Both the position numbers and the translations under genes were made by a program. From assembly GCF_025502585.1 (NCBI RefSeq), contig NZ_CP106679.1:2883501-2947500 (forward strand): DNA of 64,000 bases. Direction: 5' to 3'. Below the pieces are notes generated by a model, which saw only the letters and a list, made by a program, of their open reading frames with translations, was not told where the DNA came from and did not search any database. The stretch is from Reichenbachiella agarivorans. GTDB taxonomy: Bacteria > Bacteroidota > Bacteroidia > Cytophagales > Cyclobacteriaceae. Shown in pieces: positions 9,202-16,974 of this stretch. Every line of letters begins with the position of its first letter. The first letter of the stretch is position 1.

Positions 9202-10076
9202 TGGAGTCGTTTTATAAATCCAAATATCGAATTCCCTTTGATCAGACCTATTATGTCTACCTGCTATGGCTCAGTACTATTTCCTTTCTGTTTAGGTCAG
9301 TTTGGTCTGTCTATGTATGCGAGTCTGAGCAGATACTGTTGATGTATGAGTTATTGTTTGGTTTGTCACTGGTCTGTTTGATGATGAGTTATGTTCAGGG
9401 ATTGAGAGTCCTGACTCAGCATCTTTATGCTATAGGTACACTCTTTGGATTTGGTTTTTTGTGGGATCAATATGGTGGTGTCAATGGCTCGTTTTCTTAT
9501 GCGTATTTGACTTTGCTAGCGATCTATGCAGTGATTTTGCCAGGAGTTTTCAAGATTGTCTACTCTGTTGTGCTCTGTACTCTATGCGTGGTACTGACAT
9601 CCTATTCCTACCCCACAGCTGATCAAGTTGATGCCTCTGTGGTGATTAGTTTTATAGTCAATACCACCATCACAGGAGGCACAGTGTTGTATCTGAAATG
9701 GTTCTATGATAAGAATCGAGAGTCTTTTTATGCTCACAATGAAAAATTGGATGAAGTAAATCGAGCAGTGTTCAAGAAGAAGGTGACTTTGCTGAATCAG
9801 CGCAAACAAATCCAAGACATGAAGGCCAATCTGCAAAAACTAGTAGCTTCTCATACAGTTCAGTTGGAAGCCAAAAACCAAAGTTTATCTAATATGGCAT
9901 TTAGCAATGCACATTATCTAAGAGCTCCTTTGACCAATATCATGGCAATCATCGAAATGATGAAAGCAGATGCAAAGGCTAGTGATCACGAGATAAAACA
10001 ACTAGAATCACTAGCTGCTGAATCCATCAAACTAGACAAGGCCTTGCACAAGGTCAATCAGTTGCTAGATGATTAG
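9201..10076 (+). CDS. Type B membrane protein with HisKA/DHp domain, His present, no ATPase domain (B2)
   Basis: The start is the ATG at 9201 that overlaps the A3 stop by one base; TTG and GTG codons just upstream are weaker choices. The 291-residue product has six membrane segments, the motif WDQYGGVNG, a coiled coil (about 180-235), and a terminal DHp domain with SNAHYLRAPLTNIMAII, where His238 is the expected phosphoacceptor. The protein ends with the second DHp helix and has no catalytic ATP-binding domain. It is the last gene of the array; the next gene (porU2-like) is convergent. Like B1 it could act as a phosphate acceptor, a dominant partner of a full kinase, or a membrane scaffold. 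Confidence 0.83.
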   Translation: MESFYKSKYRIPFDQTYYVYLLWLSTISFLFRSVWSVYVCESEQILLMYELLFGLSLVCLMMSYVQGLRVLTQHLYAIGTLFGFGFLWDQYGGVNGSFSYAYLTLLAIYAVILPGVFKIVYSVVLCTLCVVLTSYSYPTADQVDASVVISFIVNTTITGGTVLYLKWFYDKNRESFYAHNEKLDEVNRAVFKKKVTLLNQRKQIQDMKANLQKLVASHTVQLEAKNQSLSNMAFSNAHYLRAPLTNIMAIIEMMKADAKASDHEIKQLESLAAESIKLDKALHKVNQLLDD

Positions 10077-10156
10077 AAAGAACCAAGAAGCCAAAAATCA
10101 TCTATATCCCTGAATGGTGCTTACCATTTGGTGCGTGGGGCATAGCAAAATTGAAG

Positions 10157-13100
10157 CTATCTTAGGATGTAGATTTTCCCAAAGCCATTTTTGAACCCCT
10201 TGTCTGCACTGGTCTTGCGATGTTTGAATTCTTCGCCAGGATTTTTGATCAAAACACGGTAGAGGTAGACACCATTTGCAAGTTGATCACCATAGTTGTC
10301 GCGACCGTCCCAAGCATAATCGGTAAGATTATTCCCAATGTTGATAGGTCCTAGTTCGTCCATAAAAATCTCTCTAACCACTCTGCCACTGATAGTCATG
10401 ATTTGGATTTTGATGTCTTCAGGAAACAATTCCCCCGTCAAGGTAAATACAAATCTTGTTTGGGTAGAGAATGGGTTTGGATAGGGGTAAAAGTTGGTGA
10501 TCGTAGACTCATTGATTACCTCAAAATTGATCTCATACGGCTGTACACCTGAGTCATTGCCTGACGCATCGGATACTTGTACACGTAGACCGTAGATACC
10601 ATCGGCCAATTTTGCAGGTGTATATTGGATGGAGAAACTTTCCTGCTGGCTTGCTGCAGTCCAGGTTACCTCAGGGCTGCTAAATGGAATACGTACATAA
10701 TCACAGGTCTCACATGGCAAGCGCATATAAAAATTCATACCCAAGGTGTCTTCTTTGAATAGAAATTCATTCTCATCTGACATGGTGATGTGTACTTTTG
10801 GACTGGGAGATACAATGTCTCCATCCATGATTTTGATTCCGTCAAATAGGACATTGAGGAGAGGGTTGTATTCATCTGCACTGACTGCTGTGTATTTTGA
10901 TAGCCTTAGAGAATTGTTGCTGGTATAGATTTCTTTTTGGCTTGATTTGTTGACATCCAAGACTAGGTCACTGGTGCCAACATTATTCTTGGTCTTGAGT
11001 TTGATGTCAAAATTAGAAGAATCTCCAGCTTCCAATTTTGCAATCTTGAGACTGTCTTTGACAATGCTGTTGGCAGTAGTGTTGAGGAGGTTGTATTTGA
11101 CGAGAATAGAGTCTTGGTAATCCTTTTTGGAGATATTCCAAAAAGTATAAGGCGCACTGTAATCTTGTCCTTCTTGTAGGTCTATCGTTTGGTTAGCGGT
11201 GTTGTGAGAGAGGAGTACACCTTCTGCTACGCTTTCGTATTCTGCTTGCCAACTCTTAAGTTGTGGAGGAGAAAAGGCTACTACATCCGCCAGCCCAAGA
11301 TTTAATCTGAGGTAGGGATATTGATCGGCATCTATGGTGCTGACATCATAGCTCAGGTCTGTGTTGTTGCCCATCAGGATGGCTTCATTTCCCACTTTGT
11401 CTATGCCGTATATTTTAACCACATATTCATCATCCGCAGGATTGTTGGACATATCGATCTCTAAATTCACGCTACTCCATGATTTGGCAGGGCCAATCTT
11501 GTTAGTTGAGATTTCGCCCGTATCAAAGCTGCCCACTACATCTTCATTGAGGAAGAGGGTAGATTGATTGGCTGGTGTGGTCACTGGGAGTATCTCTATG
11601 GCTTCTATTCCAGTGTTTTTAGACCCAAGAAAGATGAATGGCTCATCTGTGACCAGATTGTCCAATGTTGTTCTTTTGATACCTAGTGACTCTAGTTTGG
11701 TCTTGAATTCATCAGTCCAGGTACTGTAATCTAGAGTCCCTAAAGAATATACCAATACCTTGTCACCATCCCCAACGGCATCTATATAGTCTATGGGTGT
11801 GACAGTTCCACTAAAATCTGACGCGATGAAGTTGAAAATATACTGAGGCAAAAGACCACATATCAAGGGATTTAGTGAGGCGCTGGTATTGAATGTGATC
11901 GGGCTAAAGGGAGCGGAAGATTGGCGTTGAAAGGCCAAAAAATTAACCGTATTGTTTCTACAATGAGCGTTGGCTTGTGGCGAACTGGATATAAAGTAGT
12001 TTTGATTGTCCAAGAGGACTTTGGTATCAGAGAAGGTTTGTGTAGGATGATTCGAACCATAGGTTTGTACCGAAAGATCCAAACTAGATGTGATGAAATC
12101 CCAAATGCCGTTGTTATCTAAAGTCAGTCCTATTCGATTCGATTCTTTCAACTGACTAGTAGATTGTTGTGTCCAACCTTCCATCCCAGCAGGTACGTAG
12201 GTAAATGATGAGGTTACCCAATCCTCGTTTTCACTGGGCAAGGGATCGCTGTATCTCGTTCGCCAATAGAACACTTTTCCACTTGTGATGTTTCCTTTGG
12301 ATAATAGATCAAATGGAATCTGTCCGACAACTTTGGACTGGATAGATTGTGTGCTCAAGTAGGGGCTGTTGAATGTGTCTACCGTATCAATCTGAAAATC
12401 ATAACCACGTGTGTTGGTCAAGATATTGGTGGATTGAAAGAAAAAATTAACATTCGACGTAGTCTCAATGCTATACATGGTAGGTAGCAGGTTCAATGTA
12501 CTGCCATTGGATAGAAACAGATCAATGCTAGCACTGTTGTTGGTTTTACTGAGCTCGTCGATTTCACCAAATGGGTCAATGTCAATTCGCAATGTGTTTT
12601 GTCCCGCAGCATTAGTGATTTGATTATTGAGAATGAAACTAATCGTATCTTCTCTGAGTACTGGATCAAATACCAAAGGGCCATAGGTAATATTGGTGCC
12701 ATCAGGTAGTGTCCTGACTACCTGTATTGAAAGTGGGGTGTCATCATAGATCCCGAAGTTTTTGATATTGAAATCCAGTTGAAAAGAATCAATGGAGGTC
12801 AAGAGTTGTTGATTGTTGAAGGTTTTGATATCTATCAAATTTTCATCTACGCCATAGTCAGCTTTGTCTGCGCCAAAGACTCTGGTAGCAGGATCTCCTT
12901 GCAAGTTGAGTAATTGGACCTGAGCAATATTGGCATCCCCTGTGCCATAGTTTTGTATGTATCTCTTGGCTGTTTCAGCTTTGATTTTACCTACGCCCAA
13001 ACTGGTAAATGCCTCTTCATTAAAGGCCAGTTTGTAAAAAAGGTCACTGTACCTTTTGAGATTATTCGGGAAACCTAGATCGCTATGCGCCATAAAGGAG

Positions 13101-15193
13101 ATTGCGCCTAGATCTGGTGTCAATATCCAGTCCACGCCAAATGACTCATCGTTTTCGCTAAAAAAATCCCCAGACTTGCAACCATTGACCATGAAAGTGG
13201 GGTATTTTCCCTTGTTGGAATAACCAAATGATGGGTCTGAGACTAATCCAATTTCGATATCCGATATACTACCACTTGAGTGCCCAAAAAAAGTAACCAT
13301 CATCACTCCATCATTGATTTCCTCAGATATATTGATGAGTTCCACTGCACTGTTGTTGTTTTTTGATATCAAAACTGACTCTCCACCTAGTATTTTGTCC
13401 GCTGCAATGGTAGCAAATCCTTGTACATAGCCCTTGAAGGAATTGAGTTCTTGCTCAGAATTGCCTCCACTCAACTGTACCAGGTTTTTCCGCCTAAGAT
13501 TGTCATAGGGTTTGGCCTCCATTTCTATCACTTTATTCAAGTAGGCCTGAACATGATCGGGTTGTGTGGCATTGATTCGCCCAGTTGCGATGGTTTCATA
13601 AGCTGTGCCTCCGTCAAAACCAGCTGAATACTCTACATCACCACCTGGATAACCAAATGTTGGTACCAGATGCTTGATGGTGGTAGTAGCTGGATCGAGT
13701 CTGTAGTAGTTGGAGCCTACATTGGAGCTCTTTCCGATTAGGAATAGATACTCAAGTCCACCGTTATCATACATGTATTCACTTATTCGTTTGATGGCCA
13801 TGGGAGAAGGGTGACCATAATTGAATTGATCAAAAACTTGATCGACATTGAGATCAAGTACGGTATGACCACCACCTGCAGTACTTTTTCTGTAGTTGGC
13901 ATAGGCCAAAATCTGGTCTCCTTGATTGTTGCTTGTGCTGGCACGAAGGCTTTGGTGTGTGATGATGAGGTAGTCAAAAGAGGCAGGATCAAAGTTGTTG
14001 AATGTGGTCTTGGTAATGACGGGGACAGTTTTGTAGCCTGATTGGGCGAATAGAGTTCGTATAGTGTTGGTGTTGTTTACGATTGCATTGAATGAGTTTG
14101 CAAACGAATTGATCCCGATTGAAATGGGAGAGGAGATGGTTGTGATATCATATAAATGAATGTTGGTCAAGGTGTTTTGTACATTGATATATGATTTTCC
14201 TCCCGCATTGCTCTTGAGTTGAAGTACATGATCGGAGGTACCTCCTAGGTCAAATGATCTGCTGTAGTTTACTTTGACATAGGCGATGCCTGCTCTGTCA
14301 GCATTGCCATTGACGCCATTGACCGTAATTCTGACGACCATTTCTCCGCCAGAGGATATGTCTGATGCTTGTAGATTTTGATTGATTTTATGGTTGGCTA
14401 TACCATTAAAATTGGCCGTGGTGAGTTGGCGCAGACTGGATGTATTTGCCCCAACAAAAACGGAAATGTCGTGGGCATTGTTATTGCCTCCTGTGAGCAG
14501 AATCTCTATAGTAGGTGTGTAGCCAAGTTGTACTTGACTGTGGAGACCAGTTAGTGTTTGCGTGACAGATTGGCCTTTGGTGACCATGGATCCTGTCCAC
14601 CCTTCTGCATAATCATAGCTCCCGAGCAATACATCATTGGAGAATCCGTGACTTTGTCCTGAGAAGTAATAATTGGCATAGACTGCACGGCTTTCTTGGA
14701 TGAAATAGTTTTCGGCAGCCAGTCCTCCTACGTTATTTTCTGAGTACTTGGACATTCTCAATCCAAAACCTAAATCTAGTCTGTAGGTGAGGAAATAAGC
14801 ACTGCTGTCAGAAAATAGGTTGTAGTAAGTGTGCGGTTGTGCATCGGTGGCTAGGTAAAGCGGAGTGTCTGAAGTGCCATCATGTTTCTGCCCGTAAAAC
14901 TCGATGTAATCACTCACATTGAATACACCGTCACTTTCACCCACTACGGAGATGGCTACTTCTTGTCCTTTGTAGAACAGTTGAAATTTTCTTGGATCTA
15001 CACTGCCTACTGGGACTCCAGCTGTGGCTAGCTGGGTTCGTGTCAATTGATAAATGCCATTTTCAGCAATCTGAATCTTGTAATACTGTTGATTGTAATT
15101 GATCCACTCATTGCCGTATGGCTGAGCCATGAGCATGTTGAGTGACATGACCAAAAGACATAGAGGCAAGATGATGTGTTTACTTTTTGTCAT
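10157..15193 (-). CDS. porU2: T9SS sortase-like C25 protease, PorU2 type, 1678 residues
   Basis: PorU-type proteases sit on the outer membrane and remove the C-terminal sorting signal of T9SS cargo. A signal peptide (residues 1-23, ending MLMAQ) is followed by an N-terminal beta region. The gingipain-like C25 domain lies at about 400-770, with His638 in FFGHSSG and Cys672 in VNGCKSGDF as the likely catalytic pair. Long beta-rich repeats follow, and a final FlgD-like domain contains YPYPNPF and WDGRDNYGDQLANGVYLYR. At 1678 residues it is longer than classical PorU (about 1100-1250), which fits the PorU2 variant known in Cytophagales. Its first 14 bases overlap the end of the porV2-like gene, so the two are coupled. 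Confidence 0.85.
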   Translation of the reverse strand: MTKSKHIILPLCLLVMSLNMLMAQPYGNEWINYNQQYYKIQIAENGIYQLTRTQLATAGVPVGSVDPRKFQLFYKGQEVAISVVGESDGVFNVSDYIEFYGQKHDGTSDTPLYLATDAQPHTYYNLFSDSSAYFLTYRLDLGFGLRMSKYSENNVGGLAAENYFIQESRAVYANYYFSGQSHGFSNDVLLGSYDYAEGWTGSMVTKGQSVTQTLTGLHSQVQLGYTPTIEILLTGGNNNAHDISVFVGANTSSLRQLTTANFNGIANHKINQNLQASDISSGGEMVVRITVNGVNGNADRAGIAYVKVNYSRSFDLGGTSDHVLQLKSNAGGKSYINVQNTLTNIHLYDITTISSPISIGINSFANSFNAIVNNTNTIRTLFAQSGYKTVPVITKTTFNNFDPASFDYLIITHQSLRASTSNNQGDQILAYANYRKSTAGGGHTVLDLNVDQVFDQFNYGHPSPMAIKRISEYMYDNGGLEYLFLIGKSSNVGSNYYRLDPATTTIKHLVPTFGYPGGDVEYSAGFDGGTAYETIATGRINATQPDHVQAYLNKVIEMEAKPYDNLRRKNLVQLSGGNSEQELNSFKGYVQGFATIAADKILGGESVLISKNNNSAVELINISEEINDGVMMVTFFGHSSGSISDIEIGLVSDPSFGYSNKGKYPTFMVNGCKSGDFFSENDESFGVDWILTPDLGAISFMAHSDLGFPNNLKRYSDLFYKLAFNEEAFTSLGVGKIKAETAKRYIQNYGTGDANIAQVQLLNLQGDPATRVFGADKADYGVDENLIDIKTFNNQQLLTSIDSFQLDFNIKNFGIYDDTPLSIQVVRTLPDGTNITYGPLVFDPVLREDTISFILNNQITNAAGQNTLRIDIDPFGEIDELSKTNNSASIDLFLSNGSTLNLLPTMYSIETTSNVNFFFQSTNILTNTRGYDFQIDTVDTFNSPYLSTQSIQSKVVGQIPFDLLSKGNITSGKVFYWRTRYSDPLPSENEDWVTSSFTYVPAGMEGWTQQSTSQLKESNRIGLTLDNNGIWDFITSSLDLSVQTYGSNHPTQTFSDTKVLLDNQNYFISSSPQANAHCRNNTVNFLAFQRQSSAPFSPITFNTSASLNPLICGLLPQYIFNFIASDFSGTVTPIDYIDAVGDGDKVLVYSLGTLDYSTWTDEFKTKLESLGIKRTTLDNLVTDEPFIFLGSKNTGIEAIEILPVTTPANQSTLFLNEDVVGSFDTGEISTNKIGPAKSWSSVNLEIDMSNNPADDEYVVKIYGIDKVGNEAILMGNNTDLSYDVSTIDADQYPYLRLNLGLADVVAFSPPQLKSWQAEYESVAEGVLLSHNTANQTIDLQEGQDYSAPYTFWNISKKDYQDSILVKYNLLNTTANSIVKDSLKIAKLEAGDSSNFDIKLKTKNNVGTSDLVLDVNKSSQKEIYTSNNSLRLSKYTAVSADEYNPLLNVLFDGIKIMDGDIVSPSPKVHITMSDENEFLFKEDTLGMNFYMRLPCETCDYVRIPFSSPEVTWTAASQQESFSIQYTPAKLADGIYGLRVQVSDASGNDSGVQPYEINFEVINESTITNFYPYPNPFSTQTRFVFTLTGELFPEDIKIQIMTISGRVVREIFMDELGPINIGNNLTDYAWDGRDNYGDQLANGVYLYRVLIKNPGEEFKHRKTSADKGFKNGFGKIYILR

Positions 15194-16256
15194 TGAAACG
15201 GGCTTTCAAAGATAGTACATGGGAGTAGGGAGATTCGGCTTGATCTCCGATATCAGTCATTGCGTAATCGATACTGAACTGTTTCAGTTGGACGCCTACT
15301 CCAAAATTAGGTTGGAAGACTGTAGTATAGGATCGGTCAAAATTTTGGATTTCTTGAAACTGTCCTACCCCAAATCTGACAAAAAATTTGTCGACATAGC
15401 CCAATTCTATTCCTGCTTTTGGGTCTATAGACAATTGCTCTGATTTGATCAGCGTGTTTCTTTTGCCATCGAGGGTGCTTTCTAGGTCAACAGAGATGAG
15501 CATGCTCAATTTTTGTATAAAGTTTAGCCTATAACTAGCTCCCAAAATGAATCTAGGAAGTGTGACTTCTATTGAGTTTTCTGGGATTTCGTTTCCAGTC
15601 TGGGCGTAAATGTCGGCGATCATCGAGGTGTTATGATTCCAAGTATTGTAAGTACCTGTGATATCTTTGAGCATCAATCCGATGTTGATATTCTTGATTG
15701 ATTTTTGAAAGCCTATGTCTAAACCATAGCCCCATGCAGTAGCGAAGCTGCCCGCACTTCGGTAGATGATTTTGGCACTGATACCTGCACGAATACCTCC
15801 GAGTGCATGGAGTTTTCTTGCGTACGAGAATAAAAAGCCATAATCTGCAGAGGAGAAGAATTTGATGTTGTCATAGTTGAGGGCACCATTGGCATCATAG
15901 AGATAGCGCGTGTCAGGGATGTCATCGATCCCTAGTCGGATGGCAGATATTGCCAAAGTACTCAAACTATCAATACGGGTAGAGAAGGCAGCGTAATCAT
16001 AGTTGGCGATACCTGCGAAATATTGTGAGTGCATCAACGCACCGCTGTACTTGTCTTTTTGGAGATTGAGCCCCGCTGGATTCCAATAGCCTGATGATAT
16101 GTCATCTGCCACAGCAGTGTAGGCCCCACTCATAGCCATGGCTCTGGCATCTACCCCAATAGCCAAAAATTCATTGCTGTATTTAGGCGTGTTTGTTTGG
16201 GCAAACGAGCTAGCATAGGACAGGTAGCAGAAGAAGGCGATGAGATATTTTTTCAA
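15180..16256 (-). CDS. porV2: PorV/PorQ-family outer-membrane protein, PorV2-like
   Basis: PorV is the outer-membrane barrel that carries T9SS cargo to the PorU sortase. This 358-residue protein has a signal peptide (1-19, ending SSFAQ) and then the family hallmark near the N terminus: FLAIGVDARAMAMSGAYTA, then a short gap and YWNPAGL. Alternating hydrophobic strands typical of an FadL-like barrel run to the C terminus. It is the first gene of a two-gene operon with the PorU2-like protease, overlapping it by 14 bases, and a strong promoter sits upstream. The pairing supports PorV2 rather than PorQ. Family membership is firm; the exact paralogue name is inferred. Confidence 0.82.
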   Translation of the reverse strand: MKKYLIAFFCYLSYASSFAQTNTPKYSNEFLAIGVDARAMAMSGAYTAVADDISSGYWNPAGLNLQKDKYSGALMHSQYFAGIANYDYAAFSTRIDSLSTLAISAIRLGIDDIPDTRYLYDANGALNYDNIKFFSSADYGFLFSYARKLHALGGIRAGISAKIIYRSAGSFATAWGYGLDIGFQKSIKNINIGLMLKDITGTYNTWNHNTSMIADIYAQTGNEIPENSIEVTLPRFILGASYRLNFIQKLSMLISVDLESTLDGKRNTLIKSEQLSIDPKAGIELGYVDKFFVRFGVGQFQEIQNFDRSYTTVFQPNFGVGVQLKQFSIDYAMTDIGDQAESPYSHVLSLKARFNDKK

Positions 16257-16283
16257 ACTTTACCTTTAAGAATACAAACTCTA

Positions 16284-16313
16284 CAAAGGTAGAAACATTG
16301 CTGCATCGGTCAA
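16284..16313 (-). promoter_or_regulatory. Bacteroidota-type promoter for porV2-porU2
   Basis: On the minus strand TACCTTTG (16291-16284) fits TAnnTTTG and a TTG at 16313-16311 lies exactly 19 bases upstream. The -7 element is 27 bases before the porV2 start. Confidence 0.7.
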
Positions 16314-16499
16314 TATTAAATTAAAGGGTAAATAGAAGTGCAGAGACAATTCAATGATTCAAATTGACTTATTTTTATTTTTAATAGTTATATACAAAGA
16401 AATTTGATAAAAATTAGAAATATTTAACCCAGTACTAGGCTATACAAGGTACTTTTCCGTACAAGATTTAAATCATTCTCAAACTTGAATTCTAATGCT
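16314..16499 (+). other. AT-rich divergent intergenic region
   Basis: This is the middle part of the 327-base gap between porV2 and padR. It is AT-rich with several T runs and presumably holds the padR promoter, but I see no complete TTG-N19-TAnnTTTG pair on the plus strand. Confidence 0.4.
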
Positions 16500-16565
16500 A
16501 TGATTTCATTATTAATCGTTCTGTTCGTCATCCTATTTCATATGATGATAGAGGTGATGAACTAG
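16500..16565 (+). CDS. Possible 21-residue membrane peptide upstream of padR
   Basis: An ATG-to-TAG reading frame of 21 codons lies 18 bases before padR. Its product would be almost wholly hydrophobic (MISLLIVLFVILF, then His, Met and acidic residues), a single membrane helix. It could be a leader peptide or a small membrane protein, or a chance frame in AT-rich DNA. There is no further evidence for translation. Confidence 0.25.
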   Translation: MISLLIVLFVILFHMMIEVMN

Positions 16566-16583
16566 AAATAAAAAAGTAAGGCT

Positions 16584-16910
16584 ATGAAAATAGAGAATAC
16601 ACAGGTCCAAATGAGAAAGGGTATACTCGAATTCTGCGTGTTGAAGATCATCTCAAGAGGAGAGGTCTATGCTTCTGATATGATTGAGGAGTTGACTTCA
16701 GCGAGAATTATGGTGGTAGAAGGTACTTTGTATCCCTTGTTGACCAGACTGAGAAAGGCAGGGCTTGTAGATTACAAATGGATAGAGTCTAGTTCTGGAC
16801 CTCCGAGAAAGTACTATACGATTACTGAAGAAGGCAAAGACTTTTTGCTGCATTTGGATGAAACGTGGAGTCAGCTTGTGACATCTACTCAAAAAATATC
16901 GAAACAATGA
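16584..16910 (+). CDS. PadR-family transcriptional regulator
   Basis: This 108-residue winged-helix protein has the PadR signature: LEFCVLKIISRGEVYASDMIEEL for the first helices, then VEGTLYPLLTRLRKAGLV as the recognition helix and wing start, and PPRKYYTITEEG in the wing. PadR proteins are usually repressors that respond to stress or small molecules. It lies 64 bases before a PspC-domain membrane protein, a pairing that recurs in Bacteroidota, where the regulator probably controls its own operon and the envelope protein. The operator is not identifiable. Confidence 0.92.
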   Translation: MKIENTQVQMRKGILEFCVLKIISRGEVYASDMIEELTSARIMVVEGTLYPLLTRLRKAGLVDYKWIESSSGPPRKYYTITEEGKDFLLHLDETWSQLVTSTQKISKQ

Positions 16911-16974
16911 ATTTCTTGAATTTTAGTAACAACCCAGACATAATCGCATGTCACTCAGGTAAAATAGAAGGGCA

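Noticed and set aside
10113-10128. 6-bp hairpin between the B2 and porU2 gene ends
   Set aside because: Too short and without a T tract to call a terminator.
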